The notes under the pieces: model-generated
What the model saw: the letters and a program-made list of their open reading frames with translations, nothing else
Told to the model about the DNA's origin: nothing
The model's database searches: none
Program-made: the position numbers and the translations under genes
NCBI GenBank assembly: GCA_963746905.1
Contig: CAVVCY010000003.1
Coordinates: 248,001-312,000, forward strand
DNA: 64,000 nt
Origin: JALYNX01 sp963746905
Lineage (GTDB): Bacteria > Actinomycetota > Acidimicrobiia > Spongiisociales > ZC4RG35
Direction of reading: 5' to 3'
In this document: piece by piece, positions 43,341 to 51,183 of the stretch
Position numbering within the stretch: the first letter of the stretch is position 1
Layout of the letters: every line of letters begins with the position of its first letter

Positions 43341-44328
43341 GATTCGAAACGACCCGATCACCGTCGGTGGCCAGGTCGTAGCGCCGGGAAGAAGGGGTCG
43401 GATCGATCTCCCCTTCGCCAAGGTCCCGACCGGCGCACAAGAGGTCTTGCCTGTAGCGGTGATCAATGGCCGCAGACCCGGCCCGCATGTCTGGCTCTCG
43501 GGCGCCATCCACGGAGACGAGCTCAACGGGGTCGAGATCGTGCGCAAGGTGATGAGGCTCCTCGACGCCAAGACGCTTCGCGGTGCGGTGATTGCGGTCC
43601 CCATCGTCAACCCCCTCGGGTTCATCATCGAGTCGCGCTATCTCCCGGACCGGCGGGACCTGAATCGCGCCTTTCCCGGATCTCCTAGAGGCTCAACGGC
43701 CTCGCGGCTAGCCCACCTGTTCATGCAGGAGGTGGTCAGCCAGTGTTCGATCGGCATCGATCTGCATACTGCTTCCAACCATCGGATCAACATCCCTCAG
43801 ATCCGCGCCGACACCCACCATGCGGCCACGCTTCACCTGGCCCGGGCGTTCGGGGCCCCATTCATCATCCATGCCCGGGTCCGTGATGGCTCCCTCCGTC
43901 AAGCGGCCACCGAGATCGGCGCGACGGTCCTGGTCTATGAGGCTGGCGAATCCCACCGTTTCGATGACGACGCCATCGAGGCGGGGGTGGTCGGCGTCAT
44001 GCGCACCTTGAGATCGCTGCGGATGGTCGACATCAAGCTTCCCCGCGTCGGCACCACCAGAGTCATGCGACGGACCAGATGGGTCCGGGCCAGGCGCGGC
44101 GGCTTGGCCAACATCACTGTCGAACTTGGCGACGAGGTGATAAAGGGACAGGTGGTGGCGACCATCTCCGATGCCTTCTCGACACGGCCGGCGACCGCCA
44201 CGGCTCTTACCAGCGGGTTCGTCGTGGCCCGCACCCTTCGCCCTCTGGTCAACTCAGGTGATGCCCTGGTCCATATCGCTTCCCAACAGGGGCCCTACGT
44301 GGACGAGCCGGCCGAAAGGAGAAGGTGA
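43321..44328 (+). CDS. Succinylglutamate desuccinylase/aspartoacylase family protein
   Basis: 335 aa from GTG 43321, overlapping the rimK end by 20 bases. Zinc-dependent M14-like fold: WLSGAIHGDELNGVEIVRKV (His-x-x-Glu ligands), the substrate-binding RRDLNRAFPG, IGIDLHTAS (third zinc ligand His), and VLVYEAGESHRFD. The C-terminal 90 residues form a biotinyl-like beta domain (GLANITVELGDEVIKGQVVA). The true substrate is unknown; since it sits behind rimB-rimK, a glutamyl or acyl-glutamyl bond is an attractive guess. Confidence 0.85.
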   Translation: MVARGPEIRNDPITVGGQVVAPGRRGRIDLPFAKVPTGAQEVLPVAVINGRRPGPHVWLSGAIHGDELNGVEIVRKVMRLLDAKTLRGAVIAVPIVNPLGFIIESRYLPDRRDLNRAFPGSPRGSTASRLAHLFMQEVVSQCSIGIDLHTASNHRINIPQIRADTHHAATLHLARAFGAPFIIHARVRDGSLRQAATEIGATVLVYEAGESHRFDDDAIEAGVVGVMRTLRSLRMVDIKLPRVGTTRVMRRTRWVRARRGGLANITVELGDEVIKGQVVATISDAFSTRPATATALTSGFVVARTLRPLVNSGDALVHIASQQGPYVDEPAERRR

Positions 44329-44368
44329 GGAGAGTTCGAGACGCGGCGGCAGCTGCGTCCGCCCTGGG

Positions 44369-44644
44369 TCAGCTTGCTTTCTCGATCTCCTCGAGCCAGC
44401 GACGACGCACCGAGCGTCGCTCCTTCGGGGTGTGGCCACCCCAGATACCTTCGCTCTGATTGGTCTCGATCGCCCAGGTGAGACACTCGTCAGCCACCGG
44501 ACAGCCGGCGCAGACCGCCTTGGCCCGAGCAATCCCGACGAGGTCCTCCGGGTCGGGGAAGAAGTTCACCTCATCGACAACGTCGATACAGGCGGCTCCT
44601 TCCCTCCAGGGAGAGAACTTCACATCGAACATTGGTAGATCCAT
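44369..44644 (-). CDS. WhiB family transcriptional regulator
   Basis: 91 aa from ATG 44644. Four cysteines (19, 45, 48, 54; CAGCPVADEC) hold a [4Fe-4S] cluster, followed by GIWGG, the sigma-factor-binding turn, and a basic C-terminal HTPKERRSVRRRW for DNA contact. WhiB proteins are found only in actinobacteria and their phages. An ATG 12 bases later (44632) is also possible. Preceded by a SigR/SigH-type promoter, which would tie it to thiol-oxidative stress. Confidence 0.93.
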   Translation of the reverse strand: MDLPMFDVKFSPWREGAACIDVVDEVNFFPDPEDLVGIARAKAVCAGCPVADECLTWAIETNQSEGIWGGHTPKERRSVRRRWLEEIEKAS

Positions 44645-44660
44645 CTCTTTGCTGAATCGC

Positions 44661-44690
44661 GTCAACGCTTTGTCCGCCCTATTCGTTCCC
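44661..44690 (-). promoter_or_regulatory. Candidate SigR/SigH-type promoter for whiB-family gene
   Basis: On the minus strand GGGAAC (44690-44685), 18-base spacer, GTTGAC (44666-44661). This fits GGGAAY-N18/19-GTT, the consensus of the actinobacterial disulfide-stress sigma factors. The start site would be about 10 bases before ATG 44644. Confidence 0.6.
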
Positions 44691-44762
44691 AAACCGGCGA
44701 CGGATGACACTTCCCACGACGATCCGAACCTTACGGTGTAATACCGGTCGCGCCAAAAGGCC

Positions 44763-45986
44763 CTAATCCGGTGCGGGCCCATTTCCAGCTCGACCCAGCT
44801 CGGCTCTGGCCACCGACCGCCGGTGCACTTCATCGGGACCATCGGCGATCTGCAGCCAACGACCCATGGTGTAGAGGCCGGCGATAGGGAAGTCCTCGGT
44901 GAAGCCTGCCGCGCCGAAGAGCTGGATGGCTCGGTCCGCGACATAGGTGAGGACCGCTGGGGCAACCACCTTGATGGCGGCGATCTCAGTGCGGGCCGAC
45001 TTCGCCCCCACGGTGTCGATCATCCAGGCAGCCTTGAGGACGAGTAGACGTGCTTGCTCGATCCGGATTCGTGCCTCGGCCACCCACTCCTGGATCACTC
45101 CCTGCTCCCCGAGGGGCTTGCCAAAGGCGGTGCGGGACCGTGCTCGGTCGACCATCAAATCGAGACAGCGCTCTGCAGCGCCAACCGCCCTCATGCAGTG
45201 GTGAATGCGGCCCGGCCCGAGGCGGGCCTGAGCGATGGCGAACCCTCCACCCCGCTCGCCGAGAAGGTTGGTTGTCGGAACTCTCACTTGATCAAAGAGG
45301 ATCTGGGGGTGGCCGCCCCGATCCTGGTAGCCGAACAAGGATGGCTCCCGCTCGATTGTGATGCCCGGGTTGGCCAGCGGGACGATCACCATCGACTGCC
45401 GCTGATATGAGTCGGCATCTGGATCGGTGACTCCCATCACGATCGAGAACTTGCAACGCGGAGAGGCTGCTCCGGAGCTGAACCATTTGCGACCGGTGAT
45501 GACAAATTCATCACCATCAGCTTCTATTCGGGTTCGGATGTTGGTCGCATCCGAACTGGCAACGTCCGGCTCGGTCATCGAGAAGCAGGATCGGATCTCA
45601 CCATCCAGCAAGGGTCCGAGCCAGGTCTCCTTCTGCTCGTCGGTGCCGAACACGTGGAGCACCTCCATATTCCCCGTGTCGGGCGCCGAGCAGTTGATCG
45701 ACTCGGGGGCAATCTGAGGGCTGCGGCCGGTGATCTCGGCCAGCGGGGCATATTCGAGATTGGAGAGCCCACCACCGAGATCGGGATCGGGAAGAAACAG
45801 GTTCCACAGCCCGCGGCTGCGCGCTTCCTGTTTGAGGGCCTCGATGACCTCGGGGTGATGGTGTGGGTGGCCGGCAGCCGCCATCTGCTCCCGATACACC
45901 CTCTCTGAGGGATAGATGTGCTGCTCCATGAAGTCGCCGAGCAGGGTCTGCAACTCCTGGACCTTCGGAGAATGAGAGAAGTCCAT
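44763..45986 (-). CDS. Acyl-CoA dehydrogenase family protein
   Basis: 407 aa flavoprotein. N-terminal helical domain (HSPKVQELQTLLGDFMEQHI), FAD/substrate part CFSMTEPDVASSDATNIRTR, and EFVITGRKWFSSGA. The C-terminal helical domain includes RSRTAFGKPLGEQGVIQEWV and RAIQLFGAAGFTEDFPIAGL. This subgroup resembles long-chain or ACAD11-like enzymes. The substrate is not predictable. Stands alone, upstream of whiB. Confidence 0.92.
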   Translation of the reverse strand: MDFSHSPKVQELQTLLGDFMEQHIYPSERVYREQMAAAGHPHHHPEVIEALKQEARSRGLWNLFLPDPDLGGGLSNLEYAPLAEITGRSPQIAPESINCSAPDTGNMEVLHVFGTDEQKETWLGPLLDGEIRSCFSMTEPDVASSDATNIRTRIEADGDEFVITGRKWFSSGAASPRCKFSIVMGVTDPDADSYQRQSMVIVPLANPGITIEREPSLFGYQDRGGHPQILFDQVRVPTTNLLGERGGGFAIAQARLGPGRIHHCMRAVGAAERCLDLMVDRARSRTAFGKPLGEQGVIQEWVAEARIRIEQARLLVLKAAWMIDTVGAKSARTEIAAIKVVAPAVLTYVADRAIQLFGAAGFTEDFPIAGLYTMGRWLQIADGPDEVHRRSVARAELGRAGNGPAPD

Positions 45987-45998
45987 CAGGGACCGAAC

Positions 45999-46712
45999 CT
46001 AGCCGTCGACCTCTTCCGGCTCGGCCTCTGACTCCGGCTCAGTTGGAGGGCGATCGAAGCTCATCGGCGGGATCGGAACCTGAGGCTGGCGGGCACGTCC
46101 TCGAGTCAGCTCCGCAAACAGCAGGTATCCGGCGAGGAGGGCAACGAATGTGAGCTGGAAGTAGAGGGCGGCGGCCAAGCCGGCGGCCGCGGTGACCATG
46201 AACACCACGTTTGCGATGACCTCACCGCGTTTTGGTGCCACCTTCTCCAGGAGCGAGGTGAACAGGTGGCCGCCATCGAGCGGTCTGATCGGAAGCCAAT
46301 TGAGCAGGCCCCAGAAAACGTTGACGTAGATGAGGTTGCTGACGATGAACCCGGCCACCCCATTGAAAGGGCCGGTGGCCGAAGCCACCAGCCAAACCAG
46401 GCCGCCAAAGACGACCCCAACACCCGAGCCTGCGGCGGCAACGGTGGCACGCCTCCCCGGCCCGAAATCAGCTTCAGGGAGCGTCCATGATGTCAGGCCA
46501 CCAAGGGTGTTCAACTCGATCTCCACGTCCGAGCCAAAGCTGCGGGCCGTGAGGGCGTGACCCATCTCGTGGAGGAGTATCGAGACGAACACGACGGCGA
46601 TCCAAGCAAATACCAACTCCACACTGCCTGCCTGGAGGCCGAGGACGGCCGCCACCAAGAGGAACGTCGGCCGCACCGTGACCGGGATCCCTAGAAGTCG
46701 AAACGAAATCAC
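45999..46712 (-). CDS. Site-2 protease family protein (M50)
   Basis: 237 aa intramembrane metalloprotease. Zinc motif HEMGH (His48, Glu49, His52) in the second hydrophobic segment and LDGGH later (third ligand Asp); about six membrane segments; an acidic Pro/Glu tail ending EAEPEEVDG. Start taken as GTG 46712 (MISFRLLGIP), which matches the family; upstream in-frame codons overlap the divergent promoter region. S2Ps cut anti-sigma factors and signal-peptide remnants; the target here is unknown. Confidence 0.9.
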   Translation of the reverse strand: MISFRLLGIPVTVRPTFLLVAAVLGLQAGSVELVFAWIAVVFVSILLHEMGHALTARSFGSDVEIELNTLGGLTSWTLPEADFGPGRRATVAAAGSGVGVVFGGLVWLVASATGPFNGVAGFIVSNLIYVNVFWGLLNWLPIRPLDGGHLFTSLLEKVAPKRGEVIANVVFMVTAAAGLAAALYFQLTFVALLAGYLLFAELTRGRARQPQVPIPPMSFDRPPTEPESEAEPEEVDG

Positions 46713-46756
46713 CGGCCCATATTGGCCCACCACGGCCCTGCTGCCCAACGAGCAGT

Positions 46757-46762
46757 TAGCCT
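46757..46762 (+). promoter_or_regulatory. -10 element for M20 peptidase gene, leaderless spacing
   Basis: TAGCCT ends 6 bases before ATG 46769; no Shine-Dalgarno is present. Confidence 0.5.
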
Positions 46763-46768
46763 CGGCTG

Positions 46769-48112
46769 ATGAACGATGACCTCCGGGCGGCCGTCGCCGA
46801 CGACATGCCACGTATCAAAGAGATGCTTGCCGACCTGGTTCGGCTCCCCTCGGTTAGTGCCGCCGGACACGATCAGGACCATGTTCGCGATGCCGCGCAC
46901 AGGATCGTCGCCATCCTCGAGGACTCTGGCTTCCAGAACTCTCAACTGCTCGAGGTCGAAGGCGGCAACCCTGCGGTGTTTGGTGAAATGCAGGCACCGG
47001 CCGGGGCGCCCACTGTCCTCCTCTATGCGCATTACGACGTCCAGCCGAGCGGTCCGGTCAGCGAATGGCGGACTGATCCCTTTGTTCCCATCGAGCAGGA
47101 CGGGCGCCTCTACGGTCGTGGCTCGGCCGACGACAAATCAGGTGTCGTGATGCACCTCGGCGCCGTCGCCGCCTTCGCCGGACAACTTCCTGTGGGGGTT
47201 CAGGTGTTCTTCGAGGGCGAGGAGGAGGCAGGCTCGCTCAGTCTCAAGGGCATCCTCGAGAAATACTCCGCTCTCCTGCGGCCGGACGTGATCGTGATCG
47301 GCGATGGCGGGATGTGGGAAGTGGATGTTCCCGCTTTCCTCACCTCATTGCGCGGCATCGTCGCAACCACGATCGAACTGAGGACTCTCAAGGCTGCGGT
47401 CCACTCCGGTGAGTACGGCGGCGTGTTCCCCGATGCGTTGACCGCAATGGCACGTTTGCTGGCGACTCTGCACGACGACGACGGGAACGTGGCGATCCCA
47501 GGTTTGTTGAGCGAGGAGCCCGACGGTCCCAGCATTCCAGAGGAGAGGGCTCGGGCGCTCATCGGAGTCGTCGACGGGGTGAGCGAGATCGGAACCGGTT
47601 CAATCGCCTCTCGTGTCTGGACCCGCCCCTCGGTCTCGGTGCTGGCGCTGGATGCCCCACCGGTCAGTGAAGCGATCAACCAGCTGGTGCCCGTGAGTCG
47701 GGCCAAGGTGAGCTTGCGGGTCGCCCCCAACCAGGACACCGCCGCTGCATTGGCTGCGCTCAAGGAACACCTCAGAAGCCACGCACCTTGGGGAACGACG
47801 GTGGAGTTTCTCCACGAAGAAGCCGGACATGGGTCGGTCATCGACGTGGGAAGCCGCGCTGCCGACGCCTGGAGGGCAGGGTTCCGGGAGGCATACGGCA
47901 CCGAAGCGGTGGCGATGGGCGCCGGCGGGTCGATTCCATTCATTGACACCTTTGCCGCGCTCTATCCCGACTCGCCGATCCTGGTCATCGGTTGCGCAGA
48001 CCACTCCAGCGCCTATCACGCTCCCAACGAGAGTGTGGACCTCGGGGTGATCGAGAAGTCGACTTTCGCCGAAGCGGTGGCTTTCAGGATCTTGGCCTCA
48101 GACACCGACTGA
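46769..48112 (+). CDS. M20 family metallopeptidase (dipeptidase/deacylase)
   Basis: 447 aa. Zinc ligands in LLYAHYDVQPSG (His), GRGSADDKSG (bridging Asp), FEGEEEAGS (Glu pair, catalytic base and ligand), VIGDGGMW and, near the end, DHSSAYHAPNE. A lid/dimerisation domain is inserted at about residues 195-310 (AAVHSGEYGGVFPDALTA). This is the carnosinase-like dipeptidase branch. Substrate unknown. Confidence 0.92.
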   Translation: MNDDLRAAVADDMPRIKEMLADLVRLPSVSAAGHDQDHVRDAAHRIVAILEDSGFQNSQLLEVEGGNPAVFGEMQAPAGAPTVLLYAHYDVQPSGPVSEWRTDPFVPIEQDGRLYGRGSADDKSGVVMHLGAVAAFAGQLPVGVQVFFEGEEEAGSLSLKGILEKYSALLRPDVIVIGDGGMWEVDVPAFLTSLRGIVATTIELRTLKAAVHSGEYGGVFPDALTAMARLLATLHDDDGNVAIPGLLSEEPDGPSIPEERARALIGVVDGVSEIGTGSIASRVWTRPSVSVLALDAPPVSEAINQLVPVSRAKVSLRVAPNQDTAAALAALKEHLRSHAPWGTTVEFLHEEAGHGSVIDVGSRAADAWRAGFREAYGTEAVAMGAGGSIPFIDTFAALYPDSPILVIGCADHSSAYHAPNESVDLGVIEKSTFAEAVAFRILASDTD

Positions 48113-48123
48113 GCTGAGAATCC

Positions 48124-48150
48124 GTACCTGGTACCAAGTACTTGGTACGG
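48124..48150. repeat. Heptamer repeat and palindrome between convergent genes
   Basis: GTACCTG, GTACCAA, GTACTTG, GTACGG (7-bp period). TACCAAGTACTTGGTA inside it is a perfect 16-bp palindrome, and CCGTACC/GGTACGG close an outer stem. It lies between the stops of the M20 peptidase and trmL and could serve as a terminator. Confidence 0.75.
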
Positions 48151-48152
48151 CT

Positions 48153-48623
48153 TCACGGGTGCGATGCACCCGGGAAGCCAAGCTGTCGCCAGGCCTCGTA
48201 CACCACCACGGCAGCAGCGTTGGCGACGTTCAATGAGCGGACCCCGGCGACCATCGGGATCCTCAAGCGCTCCGTGATCCAGGGGAGAGCCTTGACTTCA
48301 CCGGGGAGGCCAACCGACTCAGGCCCGAACAGGAAGGCGTCCCCCTCCTCGTAGGCCACATCAGTGTGCAGTTGGCGACCGTCGACGGTGAGGGCGAATA
48401 CCCGAGATGGGGCAGACGTCGCCCGCCACGAATCGAGGTCCGGATGGACGGTGACCGAGGCGCGATCCCGATAGTCCATCCCCGCCCGTCTCAATTTGGC
48501 GTCGTCCATCGTGAACCCGAGGGGCTCGATGAGATGGAGACGACAGCCGGTGACCGCAGCCAACCTCATTGCGTTGCCCGTATTGGGCGGGATCTCCGGG
48601 TGAAAGAAGACGATCTCGAACAC
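48153..48623 (-). CDS. trmL: tRNA (cytidine(34)-2'-O)-methyltransferase
   Basis: 156 aa SPOUT methyltransferase that 2'-O-methylates the wobble base of some tRNA-Leu. FFHPEIPPNTGNAMRLAA (motif 1), HLIEPLGFTMDDAKLRRAGM, FLFGPESVGLP and IPMVAGVRSLNVANAAAVVV (knot motifs 2 and 3). GTG start at 48623, two bases after the nucS stop, so the pair is cotranscribed. Without correcting nucS, its frame appears fused to the nucS N-terminus. Confidence 0.93.
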   Translation of the reverse strand: MFEIVFFHPEIPPNTGNAMRLAAVTGCRLHLIEPLGFTMDDAKLRRAGMDYRDRASVTVHPDLDSWRATSAPSRVFALTVDGRQLHTDVAYEEGDAFLFGPESVGLPGEVKALPWITERLRIPMVAGVRSLNVANAAAVVVYEAWRQLGFPGASHP

Positions 48624-48625
48624 GA

Positions 48626-49295
48626 TCAGCGCACGTCGAAAAGGCGCAAGGCCGTGTCTTCGGCGTCGCGCAGCCCGTCGTAGTCCACCTCGATGGCCCC
48701 GATGCCTCGCGCGTCGGCCAACACTCGGGCCTGAGGCGAGATCACTTGCGCGGCAAGGATCCCCCGCACCGGCGACAGGCGCGGATCGTTCTCCAAACGC
48801 TCCAGGTAGCGGGCGAGTTGCTCGACGCCATCGATCTCGCCCCTTCGCTTGACCTCGACCGCAACGGTCGAACCCGTCAGGTCGACGCAGAGGAGGTCGA
48901 CCGGACCGATGTCGGTTGGGAAACTCGCGCCGGATCAGGGTGAGACCGTCCTCGAGCACCCACGGCCGATCGGCGAGTAAAGCCTGCAGATGAGCCTCGA
49001 CGCCGTCTTTCTGTAGGCCTGGATCCTCTCCCAGTGAGTGGGTGACGTCCTCTAGAACTTCGTGAATCACGATCGTCAGCATCTCTCCTTTGCTGTTGCT
49101 GACCTCCCAGCGATCCTCGAAGGTCTCGAGCCGATTTGGGGCGACCATCCAATTGAGCGGCTTGGAGGCGTTGCCGTCGGAGTGGATGGCCAGAGTCCCG
49201 TCGGCCTTGACCATGATCAGGCGCACCGCCTCGGGGAGATGAGCGGTGAGGCGACCCGAATAGTCGACGGTACAACGGGCGATGACCAGCCTCAC
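48626..49295 (-). CDS. nucS: NucS/EndoMS mismatch endonuclease (one-base frameshift in the sequence)
   Basis: Mismatch-specific endonuclease that replaces MutS/MutL in most actinobacteria. N-terminal half: MRLVIARCTVDYSGRLTAHL, KPLNWMVAPNRLE, LGEDPGLQKDGVEAHLQALL. At 48918-48923 the coding strand reads TTTCCCAACC. Removing one base gives FPTDIGPVDLLCVDLTG, then the nuclease core VAVEVKRRGEIDGVEQLARY and the C-terminal clamp-binding end RLFDVR, 222 aa in all. GTG start at 49295. The break is either an assembly error or a real loss that would make the strain a mutator. Confidence 0.88.
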
Positions 49296-49357
49296 GAGAC
49301 CAGCAGGGTACCGGGCACCGTGAACCGCCCGTTCCGGCCCACTAACTTTCCGTGGCC

Positions 49358-50393
49358 ATGACGAAGATCGCAGTCGGTACTCACAAAGGGGCCTACGTCG
49401 TCGAGGGCAGCGACAACGACTGGTCAGTCAAAGGACCGCTCTTTCCCGGCTGGAAAGCCACCACGTTTGGCACCACGCCTGACGGAACCCACATCACCGC
49501 GGTCGGGAGCAATTGGTTCGGCGTCGGAATCCAAACCAGTTCCGACTTCAACGAATGGGAGCAGACCGATAGCCCTCCGGGGTGGCCCGACGGTGGGGAC
49601 CGGAAGATGGAACAGATCTGGACCATTCACAACGACGGCCCCCGGCTCTGGGCCGGTGTCTCCGAAGCGGGCCTCTTCATCTCCGACGACCAGGGACTGA
49701 CCTGGAATCCGGTGACGGGTCTCAACGAGCACCAGACCCGCCCCGATTGGGAGCCCGGATTCGGCGGCCTGTGCGCCCATCGAATCCTCACCTCCGGAGA
49801 CCAGGTTTGGGTTGGGATCTCCGCGGTCGGGGTCTTCAGATCGGATGACAAAGGCGCCACCTGGCACCTGAAGAACGACGGGGTGCCACCGGCCGGCCGG
49901 CCCGACGATGCGCCGCGCACCGAGGTCGGATACTGCGTCCACGGCCTGGCTCACGATCCCGCCAATCCGCAGCGGATCTGGCGGCAAGACCACTCCGGCA
50001 TGTTCCGCACCCAAGACGGCGGGGACAACTGGGAGCGGATCGAAAACGGCCTCCCTTCCGGGTTTGGGTTCGTGATCTGGCGCGACGCTGCCAGTGGCCG
50101 GCTGTTCGACAATCCCACTGACTTCAGATCAGAATCGGGTTCCGGTCGAGGGCGACCTTCGCGCCTACTCGTCCGACGACGGGGGCGACAGCTGGAGCAT
50201 CGCTGGTTCGGGATGGGGGGAGGCCCCTCAGTTCACCGGAGTGCTCAGGGGGGCGTTTCACGGTGATGACCATGGGGGATTCTGCTTTGGCACGACCGGT
50301 GGCAAGCTCTGGCTCACCACCGACAACGGTGACAGCTGGCAGCAGTTGGCTCCGAGCTTTCCCAGGATCGAAGCAATTCGCTTGCTCTCATGA
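49358..50393 (+). CDS. BNR/sialidase-like beta-propeller protein (one-base frameshift in the sequence)
   Basis: 344 aa after correction. Repeated Asp-box-like turns (SDDQGLTWNPV, SDDKGATWHL, TQDGGDNWERI, SDDGGDSWSIA, TTDNGDSWQQL) mark a multi-bladed propeller. At 50104-50108 one extra base interrupts it: CTGTTCGACAATC should read CTGTTCACAATC, giving IWRDAASGRLFTIPL. There is no signal peptide, so it is cytoplasmic, unlike true sialidases. Its end overlaps the start of a MoaD/ThiS-like gene by 4 bases. Function unknown. Confidence 0.8.
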
Positions 50394-50653
50394 CCGCCGA
50401 GGTTCGGCTGCCCCGGGTACTGACCCAGGCGGTCAAGACTGGGTTGCGTCACGAAGTGTCAGGGGACGACGTCGATCAGGTCTTGCGAGGGTTGTTCCAG
50501 CTGGAGCCCGGGCTCCGCAACCATCTCATCGACGAAAGCGGCCATATCCGCACCCATGTCCTGGTTTTTGTGAATGGCGAACGAGCCGACCTCTCCACTG
50601 TCGTTCCCGATGGGGCTGTGGTCCAGGTCCTACAGGCCGTCAGCGGCGGGTAA
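50390..50653 (+). CDS. MoaD/ThiS family ubiquitin-like protein
   Basis: 87 aa. Beta-grasp pattern: RLPRVLTQAVKTGLRHEV, VDQVLRGLFQLEPGLRNHLI, THVLVFVNGERADLS, VVPDGAVVQVLQAVSGG. It ends exactly in Gly-Gly, the terminus that MoaD and ThiS proteins activate as acyl-adenylate or thiocarboxylate. No moaE, thiG or E1-like gene is nearby; its only partner is the propeller gene with which it overlaps. It also overlaps the 3' end of the convergent DUF454 gene by 24 bases. Confidence 0.85.
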   Translation: MTAEVRLPRVLTQAVKTGLRHEVSGDDVDQVLRGLFQLEPGLRNHLIDESGHIRTHVLVFVNGERADLSTVVPDGAVVQVLQAVSGG

Positions 50654-51073
50654 CTGGACGACCGGCTGCGGCCTGGTGGGGCGGCTGAAGACGAACCAGA
50701 GCGCAAACACCCACACCGCGGCGAGTATGACCCGGAGGATCGTGCCGTCGATCAGGAAGAAGACCGAGAGCCCGATGGAGAGCGTGATGGCGACCGCCGC
50801 CAGCCATTTCATACGGACGGTGAGCCCGCCGGATCGATAGCCCTTGATCATCTTCCCGTAGACGGGGTGGTTGACCATCCAGCCGTGGAGCTTGTCCGAG
50901 GACAGCGAAAAGAAGAATGCGGCCAGGATCACGAAATCGAATGTGGGAATCCCCGGCAGAAAGCTGATGGCAACGAATCCGAGACAGATGAATCCGAGAA
51001 CCAGATAGACCCCGCGAAGCACTCGGCTTCGTGATTTTCGAGACGCGACAGGTTGATCGGCGCTTGGCGTCAC
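50630..51073 (-). CDS. DUF454 (YbaN-like) membrane protein
   Basis: 147 aa, GTG start at 51073. Three or four hydrophobic segments. The family signature is the short loop GFVAISFLPGIPTFDFVILA followed by AAFFFSLSSDKLHGWMVNHP and YGKMIKGYR. Unknown function in the cytoplasmic membrane. The C-terminal tail VVQLPAADGL is encoded opposite the end of the MoaD-like gene. Confidence 0.85.
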   Translation of the reverse strand: MTPSADQPVASRKSRSRVLRGVYLVLGFICLGFVAISFLPGIPTFDFVILAAFFFSLSSDKLHGWMVNHPVYGKMIKGYRSGGLTVRMKWLAAVAITLSIGLSVFFLIDGTILRVILAAVWVFALWFVFSRPTRPQPVVQLPAADGL

Positions 51074-51121
51074 CCGGTGAACCTATTGCCCACGTTTGCT
51101 GACGGCGAGTCGGAAAAGGTA

Positions 51122-51156
51122 CTGGTATTTGCTACCTGGTACCTGGTGCTTGGTAC
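51122..51156. repeat. Heptamer repeat array upstream of fba
   Basis: Five consecutive 7-mers: CTGGTAT, TTGCTAC, CTGGTAC, CTGGTGC, TTGGTAC. They share the GGTAC words of the array at 48124. The array lies 27 bases before the fba ATG, inside its likely promoter or leader. Confidence 0.75.
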
Positions 51157-51183
51157 CTTCCCTGAAACTATCAATGAGGACCA

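Noticed and set aside
50630..50653. Overlap of MoaD-like and DUF454 gene ends as a sign that one is false
   Set aside because: Both proteins have clear family features up to their ends; a 24-base convergent overlap is acceptable.
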